Source: Tessaracoccus antarcticus
GTDB taxonomy: Bacteria > Actinomycetota > Actinomycetes > Propionibacteriales > Propionibacteriaceae
Assembly: GCF_003688855.1 (NCBI RefSeq)
Contig: NZ_REFW01000002.1
Coordinates: forward strand, 124,001-188,000
DNA: 64,000 nt
Reading direction: 5' to 3'
This document shows positions 6,683 to 15,747 of the stretch, piece after piece; positions within the stretch are counted from its first letter, which is position 1, and the number at the start of each line of letters is the position of its first letter. A program made the position numbers and the translations under genes. A model generated the notes under the pieces. The model was not told where the DNA came from. It did not search any database and saw nothing but the letters and a program-made list of their open reading frames with translations.

Positions 6683-9600
6683 CCGACCAGTTCAGCCACC
6701 TGCGGGTGGCTTCCGGGTACTCGTTCCAGTACGGCGCGTCCCATCCCCGAGCCCTGGTGGCTGCGGCGGCGGACTTCGGCATGGACACCCTGGCACTGAC
6801 GGATCGCAACGGTTTGTACGGGGCGGTGCGGTTCGCCAAGGCATGTCTGAAGTCGGGCATCGCACCCATCATCGGGGTCGACCTCGCCGTGGGTGACGGC
6901 AGGCCGCAGACGCGTCGCCCGACGGCCGCCAAGGGGGGACAGCTGCGCGACCTCCGTCTGCCCCGCGTGGTGGTGACGGCCACTTCGCGGGCCGGCTGGG
7001 CCACGCTCTGCGCACTCATCACCGACGCCCACCTCAGCGGGGACCGCGGGGACCCGGTGGTCACACCCGAACTGGTGTTCCGGCACTGCGCCGGCCGCGA
7101 CGTGGTGGTCACGCTGGGCGCCGACTCCGACGTCGGCAACCTGCTGGCTGAGAATCGCTTCGACGATGCGCGCCGGCGTCTGTCCACATGGCGCGACGCG
7201 CTGGGCAGCCAGGTGGTGCTGGCGGTCACCAACCACCATGTCGGGGGCCGGGGCGCCACATCGGCCCACCATGCCGCGGGCATCCTGCGGCTGGCATCGG
7301 GGGCGGGGGTGCGCTCCGTACTCACCAACATGGTGCGGATGGCGCGCCGTGAACAGGCGGCCACCGTCGACGTCCTCGACGCCACCCGCCGACTGGTCCC
7401 GCTGGATCTGCGCAACATCGACCGCCGCAACGCCGAAGGTCACCTCAAGCCGGCCGCCGCCATGGCCTTCGCTGCGCAGGAGGCGGCGCTCCTGGCCGGG
7501 GAGGACCCCGACGCGCTGCTGCACCGCACCCGGGAGCTGGCGATGGAATGCGTGCTGGACCCCATCGCCGACATCGGGCTGGGGGAGATCCGTCTGCCGG
7601 AGTTCGAGACGCTCGGCACCACCACCGACCAGGCGCCGGGGGTGCTGCGCGCCCGCTGCGAAGCCGGTCTGGCCGCCCGGTTCCCCGCGCTGGGCCGCGA
7701 CGTCTCGGACCGCCTCGAGGACGAGTTGGCCGTCATCGGGAAGTTGGGGTTCGAGTCCTACTTCCTGACGGTGGCCGACGTGGTCCAGCTCATCCGCGAC
7801 CTCGGCATCCGTTGCGCCGCCCGGGGCTCGGGGGCCGGCAGCCTCGTCAACTACGCGCTCGGCGTCTCCGGCGTCGACCCCATGGCCCACGGCCTGCTCA
7901 TGGAGAGATTCCTCTCCCCGCTGCGGCAGGCACTGCCGGACATCGACCTGGACGTCGAGTCCCACCGCCGCACCGAGATCTACGAGAAGGTACTGGAGAC
8001 GTTCGGCGGCCAGCGGGTCTCGTGCGTGGCCATGCTGGAGACCTATCGGGTGCGCCACGCAGTCCGCGACGTGGGCGCGGCCCTCAGCCTGCCGCCCGCC
8101 GAGGTGGACGCCATGGCCAAGGCGTTCCCGCACGTCCGGGCCCGCGATGCGAAGGCGGCACTGCGCGACCTGCCGGAACTGCGGGCCGCCGGCCTGGGGG
8201 AGCAGCGGCTGGAGGTGCTGTTCACCCTGGTGGAATCCCTCGACGGGTTGCCCCGTCACATCGCGCTGCATCCCTGCGGCGTGCTGCTCAGCGACTCCTC
8301 GCTGGGGCAGCGCACCCCCATGGAGGCCAGCCACGGCGGGTTCCCCATGAGCCAGTTCGACAAGGACGACGTGGAGGACCTCGGCTTCCTGAAGCTGGAT
8401 GTGCTGGGCATCCGGATGCAGTCGTCGATGGCACACGCCCTGGCCGAGATCGACCGCACGCAGCCGCCGGGACCCACCCCGGACATCGACGCGCTGGCCC
8501 CGTTCGACGACCCGGCCACCTACGACATGATCGCCCACCGGGCCACGCTCGGCTGCTTCCAGATCGAGTCGCCCGGCCAGCGAGAACTGGTGGGCAAGTT
8601 CGGGCCTGAAACCTTCCACGACATCATCATCGACATCTCCTTGTTCCGGCCCGGTCCCGTGAAGTCGGACATGGTGACCCCCTTCCTGGAGGCGCGGCAG
8701 GGCTGGCGGAAGCCGGAGTATCTCCATGCGAGCTTCATCCCGGCCCTCGAGCAGACGGGCGGGGTGGTGGTGTTCCACGAGCAGGTCATCATGTTGATCT
8801 CCATCGCCACCGGCTGCTCCCTGGCCCAGGGCGACGAGGTGCGTCGCGCACTGGGGGACAAGGAGGGCCAGGAGGAGGTCAGGCAGTGGCTGTGGCCGCG
8901 TGCCCGCGAGCGGGGATATGAGGAGGTGGTCATCGAGCAGTTGTGGCACATCCTGGTGGCCTTCGCCTCCTTCGGGTTCTGCAAGGCCCACGCGGCAGCG
9001 TTCGCCCTGCCCACCTACCAGTCGGCGTGGCTGAAACGGCACTATCCGGCGCACTTCATCTCGGGAATCCTCACCCACGACCCGGGCATGTACCCCAAGC
9101 GGTTGCTGCTGGAGGAGGCCAGGCGCATGGGCGTCCAGGTGCTGGGTCTGGACGTCAACCACAGCGGCGGCACCTACCACGTGGAGCGGCTGGACGGGGA
9201 GGAGAAGGCACTCGACCTGGATGCCACCGCCCTGCCACCGGCGTGGCGATCCACCGGCGACAGTGCGGCCACGGGGCCACCGGGCAGCAGGGTGTCGCAG
9301 GTTGCGGGGGTGGGGAAGCCCACCGCAACCACCACGGACACCATCGCCGACGGGGCACACACCGGTGTGCCGGTGGCCGTCAACGGACTACCCGTCATCT
9401 CCGGGTGGGGCATCCGGTTGTCCCTGGCGGACGTGAAAGGCATGGGCGAGGCGGAGATCGGACGCATCGTCGCAGGGCAGCCCTACGCGTCGCTGAGCGA
9501 CTTCTGGTCGCGTGCTGCTGTGGAGTACCCCGTGGTGGAGCGACTCATCCTGGCGGGTGCGTTCGACAAGGTGTACGGCATTGGCCGCCACGCCGCCGTC

Positions 9601-10662
9601 GCACGCCGCGACCAGGTCACCCGCCGCGACCTGCTGCTGGCGCTGGCGGACCTGCACCGCATGCGCCGCTACGACGACCGCGCGCGGTCGCGTGCCGGTG
9701 GCCGCCGTCGCATGGTCCTCCAGGGCACGGAGGACCCGGGGACGCTTGCCCGCGCACAGAGCCAGAAGACCCGCGTCCCCGTGGACCTGGCGGTGCAGGG
9801 GGCGTTCGACTTCACGGAGGGCGACGAGGTCTCCGACGTGGTGGCCACGGGGCTGCCGGAGATGGATGACGACCAGCGGCTGCACTCCGAGCTGGAGATC
9901 CTGGGGCTTGACGCCAGCCAGCACATCATGGAGCGATACCTGCCGTTCCTTCGCGCGTTCGGCGCCACCAGTTCGCAGCGCCTCATGCAGCAGCGCAACC
10001 GCTCAGAGGTGTTCGTCTGCGGGGTGAAGGTGGCCACGCAGACCCCGCCGGTGCGCTCAGGTCGGCGCGTGGTGTTCCTCACCCTCGACGACTCCACGGG
10101 ACCCACCGACGCGACGTTCTTCGAGGATGCGCAGGGGCCGTACGCGTCGACGGTGTTCAACAGTTGGATGCTGATGGTGCGCGGCACCATCAGGCGCACT
10201 GGTCCACGTGGTCTCTCCATCCGCGCCACAGGTGCCTGGGATCTCGGGTTGCTCTACGACGCGTGGCGCGGGGCACTGGACGTCGGCGCCAACGGCGAGG
10301 AGGCGCTGGCCGCCGTGCGGGAGATCGTCGATGCTGAGCCCATTGGCTTCGGACCGGTCGGAGAGTGGATTCCCGACGATTGGGGGGAGAAGGGTGAGCA
10401 GGAACGCCGCGACGCCCGAGCCTCACACCGCAGGGTTGGGGGAGTCGGTGACAAGCCGGCGGAGCCCGTGCCGGAGGGCTTCGAGCCGCCGCCGGACCCC
10501 CAGGAGCACACACGGGCGGGCGGTATGGGGCGCCGCCGTGTGATCGTGCACGCCAGCGGGTTCGAACAGTCGCCCTACGCCGACATCAAACCATCAGGGA
10601 CAGGGGCCGCAGAGGCACCACGCAAGCTGTGGCACTCCAGCCCCGGAAGCTCAGGAAGATGA
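6679..10662 (+). CDS. dnaE2: Error-prone DNA polymerase III alpha subunit DnaE2
   Basis: A 1327-residue C-family polymerase. An N-terminal PHP domain begins at FSHLRVASGYSF; the catalytic aspartates lie in PDIDLDVESHRR; the conserved GFCKAHAAAFALPTYQ block and a C-terminal OB region follow; the end KLWHSSPGSSG is typical of actinobacterial DnaE2. DnaE2 performs damage-induced mutagenic translesion synthesis with Y-family partners. Around residues 842-910 there is a low-complexity Ala/Thr/Gly-rich stretch before the GWGIRLSLADVKGMG helix-hairpin-helix region, longer than I expect for the family. GTG start overlaps the HEPN stop (GTGA). Confidence 0.95.
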   Translation: MTDQFSHLRVASGYSFQYGASHPRALVAAAADFGMDTLALTDRNGLYGAVRFAKACLKSGIAPIIGVDLAVGDGRPQTRRPTAAKGGQLRDLRLPRVVVTATSRAGWATLCALITDAHLSGDRGDPVVTPELVFRHCAGRDVVVTLGADSDVGNLLAENRFDDARRRLSTWRDALGSQVVLAVTNHHVGGRGATSAHHAAGILRLASGAGVRSVLTNMVRMARREQAATVDVLDATRRLVPLDLRNIDRRNAEGHLKPAAAMAFAAQEAALLAGEDPDALLHRTRELAMECVLDPIADIGLGEIRLPEFETLGTTTDQAPGVLRARCEAGLAARFPALGRDVSDRLEDELAVIGKLGFESYFLTVADVVQLIRDLGIRCAARGSGAGSLVNYALGVSGVDPMAHGLLMERFLSPLRQALPDIDLDVESHRRTEIYEKVLETFGGQRVSCVAMLETYRVRHAVRDVGAALSLPPAEVDAMAKAFPHVRARDAKAALRDLPELRAAGLGEQRLEVLFTLVESLDGLPRHIALHPCGVLLSDSSLGQRTPMEASHGGFPMSQFDKDDVEDLGFLKLDVLGIRMQSSMAHALAEIDRTQPPGPTPDIDALAPFDDPATYDMIAHRATLGCFQIESPGQRELVGKFGPETFHDIIIDISLFRPGPVKSDMVTPFLEARQGWRKPEYLHASFIPALEQTGGVVVFHEQVIMLISIATGCSLAQGDEVRRALGDKEGQEEVRQWLWPRARERGYEEVVIEQLWHILVAFASFGFCKAHAAAFALPTYQSAWLKRHYPAHFISGILTHDPGMYPKRLLLEEARRMGVQVLGLDVNHSGGTYHVERLDGEEKALDLDATALPPAWRSTGDSAATGPPGSRVSQVAGVGKPTATTTDTIADGAHTGVPVAVNGLPVISGWGIRLSLADVKGMGEAEIGRIVAGQPYASLSDFWSRAAVEYPVVERLILAGAFDKVYGIGRHAAVARRDQVTRRDLLLALADLHRMRRYDDRARSRAGGRRRMVLQGTEDPGTLARAQSQKTRVPVDLAVQGAFDFTEGDEVSDVVATGLPEMDDDQRLHSELEILGLDASQHIMERYLPFLRAFGATSSQRLMQQRNRSEVFVCGVKVATQTPPVRSGRRVVFLTLDDSTGPTDATFFEDAQGPYASTVFNSWMLMVRGTIRRTGPRGLSIRATGAWDLGLLYDAWRGALDVGANGEEALAAVREIVDAEPIGFGPVGEWIPDDWGEKGEQERRDARASHRRVGGVGDKPAEPVPEGFEPPPDPQEHTRAGGMGRRRVIVHASGFEQSPYADIKPSGTGAAEAPRKLWHSSPGSSGR

Positions 10663-10667
10663 GACAC

Positions 10668-11852
10668 ATGAAGACGATCCTGCACGTGGACATGGACGCG
10701 TTCTACGCCTCCGTGGAGATGGCCCGCGACGCCTCGCTCGCCCACATCCCCATGTTTGTGGGGGGCTCCGCCCGCGGGGTGGTCCTGTCGGCCAACTACC
10801 CGGCCCGGGTCTACGGCATCACGGCTGGCATGCCGTCCACCCGGGCGCGGCGGCTGTGCCCGCAGGTGGCGGTGGTGCACCCCGACTTCGACCACTACAC
10901 CGAGGTGTCCAAGGCGGTGGCGGAGGTGTTTGACACGCTGACTGACCGGGTGGAGATGGCCTCCATCGACGAGGCCTTCATCGACCTCACGAGCGCCCTG
11001 CGACGGCTCGGCGGGGACGCCGCCGCCGTCGCGGAGGGCGTGCGGGCGCAGGTGATGGATGAGCAGGGCATCGCCTGCTCGGTGGGCATCGGTCCCAGCA
11101 AGTTCATCGCCAAGCTCGCCTCCAAGGCGGCCAAGCCCGATGGTCTGAAGGTGGTGCACCCCGACGACGTGATCTCCTTCCTGCATCCACTGCCCGTCGA
11201 CGCCATCTGGGGTGTGGGGGAGGTGACGGCCGAGAAGCTGCACCGGCTGGGGCTCATGACGGTGCGCGACATTGCGAACACGCCCCGCACCACACTGCAG
11301 CGGGCGATGGGGGAGGGGCAGGGCGGGTTGTTGTTCGACCTGGCGTGGGGGCAGGACGAACGGTCGGTGCTGGCCCGCGAACCGGCCGAGCGCAGCATCG
11401 GTTCCCAGGAGACCTTCGGGCGTGACACCGACGATGAAGAGGTGGTGGCCACCGAGATCCTGAGGATGGCGGCGCGCACGGCCTCCCGGATGCGGGCACA
11501 GGCGATGGTGGGCAGGGTGGTGACGTTGTCGGTACGGTTCGCGGACTTCACCACGATCACCCGCACGGGCACGTTGAAGGCCCCCACGGACCTGACGGGC
11601 GACATCCACTCCGAGGCCATGCGGTTGTGGCGCAAGCTGCACCTGTCCCGCGCTCGTATCAGACGGGTGGGGGTGCGGGTGGAGAAGCTGGCCTCGAAGG
11701 ACGACACCTACACCCAGCCAGCACTCGACGAGCCCCGCTGTGGGTGGGAGCAGGCAGAGCAGGCAGTGGATCAGGCGGTCCTGAGATTCGGTCCAGCGGC
11801 TGTGCAGCGTGCGCGTCTCACGCGACGCGGCACGAGAGCCCCCGTGGGATGA
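10668..11852 (+). CDS. dinB: Y-family DNA polymerase IV (DinB)
   Basis: About 394 residues. Catalytic acidic residues are intact: HVDMDAFYASVE in the first motif and SIDEAFIDL in the second, so this is an active Pol IV-like enzyme rather than the inactive ImuB found beside DnaE2 in mycobacteria. The little-finger domain follows; a weak clamp-binding-like QPALDE occurs near the C-terminus. ATG at 10668 has AGGAAG nine bases upstream; an in-frame ATG at 10659 overlaps the dnaE2 stop and is equally possible. It is the last gene of the SOS operon and converges with the DUF3040 gene. Confidence 0.92.
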   Translation: MKTILHVDMDAFYASVEMARDASLAHIPMFVGGSARGVVLSANYPARVYGITAGMPSTRARRLCPQVAVVHPDFDHYTEVSKAVAEVFDTLTDRVEMASIDEAFIDLTSALRRLGGDAAAVAEGVRAQVMDEQGIACSVGIGPSKFIAKLASKAAKPDGLKVVHPDDVISFLHPLPVDAIWGVGEVTAEKLHRLGLMTVRDIANTPRTTLQRAMGEGQGGLLFDLAWGQDERSVLAREPAERSIGSQETFGRDTDDEEVVATEILRMAARTASRMRAQAMVGRVVTLSVRFADFTTITRTGTLKAPTDLTGDIHSEAMRLWRKLHLSRARIRRVGVRVEKLASKDDTYTQPALDEPRCGWEQAEQAVDQAVLRFGPAAVQRARLTRRGTRAPVG

Positions 11853-11874
11853 GCCTCGGGGGTGGGGGGCGCCC

Positions 11875-12264
11875 TCAGAGGTCGCCGCCCTCCTGACGCT
11901 TGCGCCAACGCTCCTCGAGCTTTTCCATGAAGTCCTGGCTCGTGGGCTTCGGCGGAGGAGGCGAGTCGGATGGGCGCTCGGACGGCTGCCCCTCACCACT
12001 GACCCGTTGCCACGCGTTCACGCCGATGATGGCGGAGGCCAACATGACCACGAACCCCACGATGCTGACGGCCGGGTGGATCTGCACTCCGCCGATCAGC
12101 AAGAGAAGTCCAAGGACGAATCCCACACCCGCCAACGTGGCGCGTCGACGGTGGACGCGGATGCTGCCGGCCCCGCTCAGCGTCTGGGCGAATTTGGGGT
12201 CTTCGGCCATAAGGGACGCCTCAAGCTGTTCCAACAGCTTGCGCTCCTGCTCTGATAGAGCCAT
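11875..12264 (-). CDS. DUF3040 family membrane protein
   Basis: A 129-residue protein that starts MALSEQERKLLEQLEASL, the signature opening of DUF3040 proteins, followed by two hydrophobic segments (about residues 45-62 and 66-84) and a charged, Pro-rich cytoplasmic tail. It is an actinobacterial small membrane protein of unknown function, often near the dcw region. It lies downstream of, and on the same strand as, the transglutaminase gene, with a 69-base gap. Confidence 0.85.
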   Translation of the reverse strand: MALSEQERKLLEQLEASLMAEDPKFAQTLSGAGSIRVHRRRATLAGVGFVLGLLLLIGGVQIHPAVSIVGFVVMLASAIIGVNAWQRVSGEGQPSERPSDSPPPPKPTSQDFMEKLEERWRKRQEGGDL

Positions 12265-12333
12265 ACCGATCTCCCTCGCCTCGATTCGGCTGATGTCCTC
12301 GATTGTATGTCCGCTCGACGCCCCACGAAAGCT

Positions 12334-14496
12334 TTAGCCTCTTCGTATGTTCATCGGTGCCAACGACAGGGGCAAGAGTAGTGCCCGTGTCTGTCGGTTA
12401 CCCGGTTGGGTCCGTAACAGGGCGCGTCGGAATTGCCGCACATGGACCCCCAGATCGGAGGTGTCGGCGCCGTCCCGGGCGTAGCGCGCCCGCTGCACGA
12501 TGCCCGCCACCGCGCCCAGCTCGGACGCGGCCGAGGGATCCAGGTGCTTGCCCAGTTCTTTGGCCGCCAGCACGGGCGAGGCGTCGCTGAACTCCAGTCC
12601 GGTGTCGGTGAACAACGCACCCACCTCCCGCCAGGCCGCGTCGGCTGCGGCAGCGGGTTCCTGCCCGGCCCGCAACCGCCACACTCGCACGCCGCTGCGT
12701 GCGGCCATGGGTGCGGCGAGGAGCACCAGCACACCCAGCAGCAGGAACCATCCACCCGGATTGGAGGAGTCGGACCCCCCCGGGGGTGTTGGGGCCACGG
12801 TGGGCTCCGGTGGCTCCACGGGAATGCTGGGGGATGCACTGGGCGCCCCCGTCGCGCTCGGGCTGGGCGTTGGGGAGGGCGACGCGTTGGGCGCCACGTC
12901 AGGGTCGGTGTACTCGGGCGGCGACGCCACGGACTTGGTGGGCTCGAAGGGGACCCAGCCCAGCCCCTCGAAGTACAGCTCCGGCCAGGAGTGCATGTTG
13001 TGGGTGGTGACGACCCATTCGTCGCCATCCCTCTTGCCGGGGGTGAACCCGATGGCCATGCGGGCCGGGATCCCCTCGATGCGGGCCATGGTGATCATGC
13101 CGGCGGCGAAGTGGATGCAGTAGCCGGCGTGGTCGGTCAGGAGGAAGCTGCTGATGGCGTCGGTGTCGGCCTCCTCCGGGGCGTTCAGGCTGTAGCTGAA
13201 CTCGTCGGAGCGCAGGAAGCTCTGGATGGCCAGGGCTTTCTCGCCAGCCGTCCTGGCCTGCGCCGTGACGGAGGCGGTGAGTGTCGCCACACCGGGGTCG
13301 AGGCCCCCCGGAACGCTGAGAGTGTCGTCGCCGGCGGGATCAGTGCCCGCCGCCGCAGCCTCCAGTTCCGAGCGATCAGGTCTCGGAACTGTGGAGGACA
13401 CCTCGTACTCAAGGCCCTCCGTCTGTTCGGTGCGTGCGCCGCCGGTGGCGACGATGCTCATGGTGTCGCGGTCGTGCGCCCAAGCGCCGGCCGCGGAGAA
13501 CCGGTCCACCGCGAACGGCACGGGCAGGTACTCCGATGCCAGGAGCATGCGAACCCGGGTCTTGACGCTCTCCCCGGGTGCCGTGTAGGCGCCACTGAGG
13601 CCCGTGGTGGACAGGCGCATTCCCGTGAGTGCCGCACCGTCGGTGGTCAGCCGGGTCAGCGCCACGGTGCGCAGGTAGACGGGTGTCTCCGAGTCGGTGC
13701 TGTAACGCAGCACCACTTCGTCGGCGGGCCGCCGCAGGTTCTCGTTGAGGGCCACCGTGGGGTCGGACAGTGTGATGGGCTTGTTCCGGCCCGCCTGGAG
13801 CCACGGCTGCTTGTCGCCCAATGGAACGAAGTTCGTCAGAGCGGGTGCCAGCACCGATGCCACGACGAGCGTCACCAGGATCACGGCGGCTCGAGTGGCC
13901 TGGTGGCTGGTCCGCCCGGGGCTGGCGCCGGACAGGTGGGTGCTTGTCGCCAGGACGAGGGCGTAGCCCACGGCCACGGCCGCGAACGAGGTCCACTCCA
14001 TCTCGTTGGCAAGGGTCAGCGCCCCCACCCCGTAGATCACGCCCAACGGGGCCAGGGCCCAGGCCGGCTGCTCCAGCACGTTGACGAGCGTCTCCATGGC
14101 CAGGACCACGAGGGCAAGGATGCACAACAACAGCCAGACCAGCCCGGGTTCGGTCGGCAGTGGAGTGCTGCTCTCCCGCACGGCCTTGGTGCCCAACGCC
14201 CCCAGCATCACGAGCGGCTCGTACCAGGATGCGTCCGGGTCATCACTGCGCGGAGCGTCCCGGAACCCCAGCCACAGGAGCAGGGAGGCCATGACCACGG
14301 CCTGCGCCCCCAGCGTGACGGCCCGGGGGAACCGCAGCAGGACGCCGAGAGCCCCCACCACGGCGGCCGCACCCACCAGGGCCGGAACCCAGGTGAGGAA
14401 GGCGGTGTCGATGAACATGGGGCGCAGTGTCCACGCGGCCAACCACACTGCCAGGGCGATCGCGACGGAACTCAGGGCGCTCGGCTGGAACCTCAT
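12334..14496 (-). CDS. DUF3488/transglutaminase-like membrane protein (TgpA type)
   Basis: A 720-residue protein. The N-terminal part has multiple transmembrane segments (about residues 8-230), then an extracytoplasmic transglutaminase-like domain with the catalytic Cys in HAGYCIHFAAGM, His in NMHSWPELYF and an acidic residue in WVPFEPT (Glu in place of the usual Asp, as in many actinobacterial relatives). A Pro/Ser-rich linker, one more membrane segment and a cytoplasmic DUF4129-like tail follow. ATG overlaps the DUF58 stop by four bases. With moxR and DUF58 it forms the conserved three-gene cluster next to mraZ; the physiological substrate is not known. Confidence 0.88.
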   Translation of the reverse strand: MRFQPSALSSVAIALAVWLAAWTLRPMFIDTAFLTWVPALVGAAAVVGALGVLLRFPRAVTLGAQAVVMASLLLWLGFRDAPRSDDPDASWYEPLVMLGALGTKAVRESSTPLPTEPGLVWLLLCILALVVLAMETLVNVLEQPAWALAPLGVIYGVGALTLANEMEWTSFAAVAVGYALVLATSTHLSGASPGRTSHQATRAAVILVTLVVASVLAPALTNFVPLGDKQPWLQAGRNKPITLSDPTVALNENLRRPADEVVLRYSTDSETPVYLRTVALTRLTTDGAALTGMRLSTTGLSGAYTAPGESVKTRVRMLLASEYLPVPFAVDRFSAAGAWAHDRDTMSIVATGGARTEQTEGLEYEVSSTVPRPDRSELEAAAAGTDPAGDDTLSVPGGLDPGVATLTASVTAQARTAGEKALAIQSFLRSDEFSYSLNAPEEADTDAISSFLLTDHAGYCIHFAAGMITMARIEGIPARMAIGFTPGKRDGDEWVVTTHNMHSWPELYFEGLGWVPFEPTKSVASPPEYTDPDVAPNASPSPTPSPSATGAPSASPSIPVEPPEPTVAPTPPGGSDSSNPGGWFLLLGVLVLLAAPMAARSGVRVWRLRAGQEPAAAADAAWREVGALFTDTGLEFSDASPVLAAKELGKHLDPSAASELGAVAGIVQRARYARDGADTSDLGVHVRQFRRALLRTQPGNRQTRALLLPLSLAPMNIRRG

Positions 14497-15743
14497 GCTG
14501 CCTCCACCCGCGCCATGAGCCGGTCCCATGCGTCCACGACCCGTTCGTCCGGGCCGTAGTGGTGCAGTGTCCACCCCGACGAGGTGAGGAGCCGGCACGC
14601 GGCGCGGTGTGCGTCGGCGATGGCTGGTGTGACACCCCAGGTCACGGGGTCGGGCACGAGTGCGGACGCCTGCTGCATTCTGGACCCCACAGCCGTGAGT
14701 GCAGCCGCGTCGGCGGCCTGAAGGAAGCCGAGGGCGGCCATGATGGACTGCGAAGTTCCCATGGAGTCGGAGTTCGACAAGCCGCTGCTGAGGGAAGGAC
14801 GGTCGGAGCCGGTCAGGTCCACCATGGCACCCATCATGGTTTCCCGGGCGGCCAGTGCGTCCGTGTGCAGGGTGGTGTAGATCTCGGTCTCCGCCGAGAC
14901 GACGGTGATGCGGCAGCGTGAGGCCAGCAGGGTGATGGCGATGGAGGTCACCGCGGAGATCGACCACTCGAATCCACCGTCCGGGCCGGACCCGGCGTGC
15001 GCCGCGCTGCGGTTGTCGACGACGAGGGTGACGGACGGGTCCCAGGGGTGCTCTTCCAGGCGGACCATCAGCTCGCCCTGTTTGGCGGTCATCCGCCAGT
15101 GGACGCGGCGCAGGTCGTCGCCGTGACGGTGCTCACGCACCAGCACGTCGTCCTGGCCGAAGTGGCCGATGCGCTGTGGGGTGCTGTCCCCGGAGGAGCC
15201 GGACCCGATGAGGCGGCGCGGCAAGGTCAGGTTCCAGACGCGGGGGGTGACCCGCAGGCTGGAGGCGTTTCCCGGCACCTCCCAGGTGCAGCGGGCGAGG
15301 CCGAACGGGTCGTGGTGTGTCACGTCGAGAGGGCCGAGCTCGAAGTGTCCGCGGTGCTCCGCCCGCACCTCGTAGCCCACCGACTGGTGCCAGCGGCCGA
15401 CGCCGTACGCCAGCGCGAACCGGGCGGCAGCACCGAGGGCGCCGGGGCACGTGTCCCGGAACTCCAGCGAGGAGAAGGACAGGAATCGCGAGTTCTCGAT
15501 GGAGAGCTCCGTGCGGGGGCGTTCGCCGATGGGTACCTGAGGCGGGGTGATCTCGCGTGTCACCCGCAACTGGGGGCGGAGCAGGAATGTCAGCAGCAGA
15601 CCCACCAGGGGCAGCCCCAGCAGGAGGAAACCCAGCCACACGAGGTCGGGTTCCCCCACCCATGCGGCGGCAACGATGATGATGACGCCGACGATCAGCA
15701 GCGCCAGGCCCCGGCCGGTGAGGCGCAGGGTCTGCCCGGCCAA
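14493..15743 (-). CDS. DUF58 domain membrane protein
   Basis: A 416-residue protein with two N-terminal transmembrane helices (residues about 13-55) and a von Willebrand-like DUF58 domain carrying the signature RRVHWRMTAKQGELMVR near residue 210. DUF58 proteins act with MoxR-type AAA ATPases, probably in protein maturation or envelope processes. It sits between moxR (four bases away) and the transglutaminase gene (overlapping), so the three are one transcription unit. Confidence 0.9.
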   Translation of the reverse strand: MAGQTLRLTGRGLALLIVGVIIIVAAAWVGEPDLVWLGFLLLGLPLVGLLLTFLLRPQLRVTREITPPQVPIGERPRTELSIENSRFLSFSSLEFRDTCPGALGAAARFALAYGVGRWHQSVGYEVRAEHRGHFELGPLDVTHHDPFGLARCTWEVPGNASSLRVTPRVWNLTLPRRLIGSGSSGDSTPQRIGHFGQDDVLVREHRHGDDLRRVHWRMTAKQGELMVRLEEHPWDPSVTLVVDNRSAAHAGSGPDGGFEWSISAVTSIAITLLASRCRITVVSAETEIYTTLHTDALAARETMMGAMVDLTGSDRPSLSSGLSNSDSMGTSQSIMAALGFLQAADAAALTAVGSRMQQASALVPDPVTWGVTPAIADAHRAACRLLTSSGWTLHHYGPDERVVDAWDRLMARVEAA

Positions 15744-15747
15744 GGGG

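Noticed and set aside
6394-9360. A 988-codon open frame on the minus strand opposite dnaE2
   Set aside because: It is antisense to a well-conserved polymerase, has no recognisable domain, and reflects high GC at third positions. Many similar long antisense frames occur opposite other genes here.
11839-11862. CCCCCG/CGGGGG hairpin at the dinB end considered as a terminator
   Set aside because: The stem is short and overlaps the dinB stop codon; not convincing without transcript ends.
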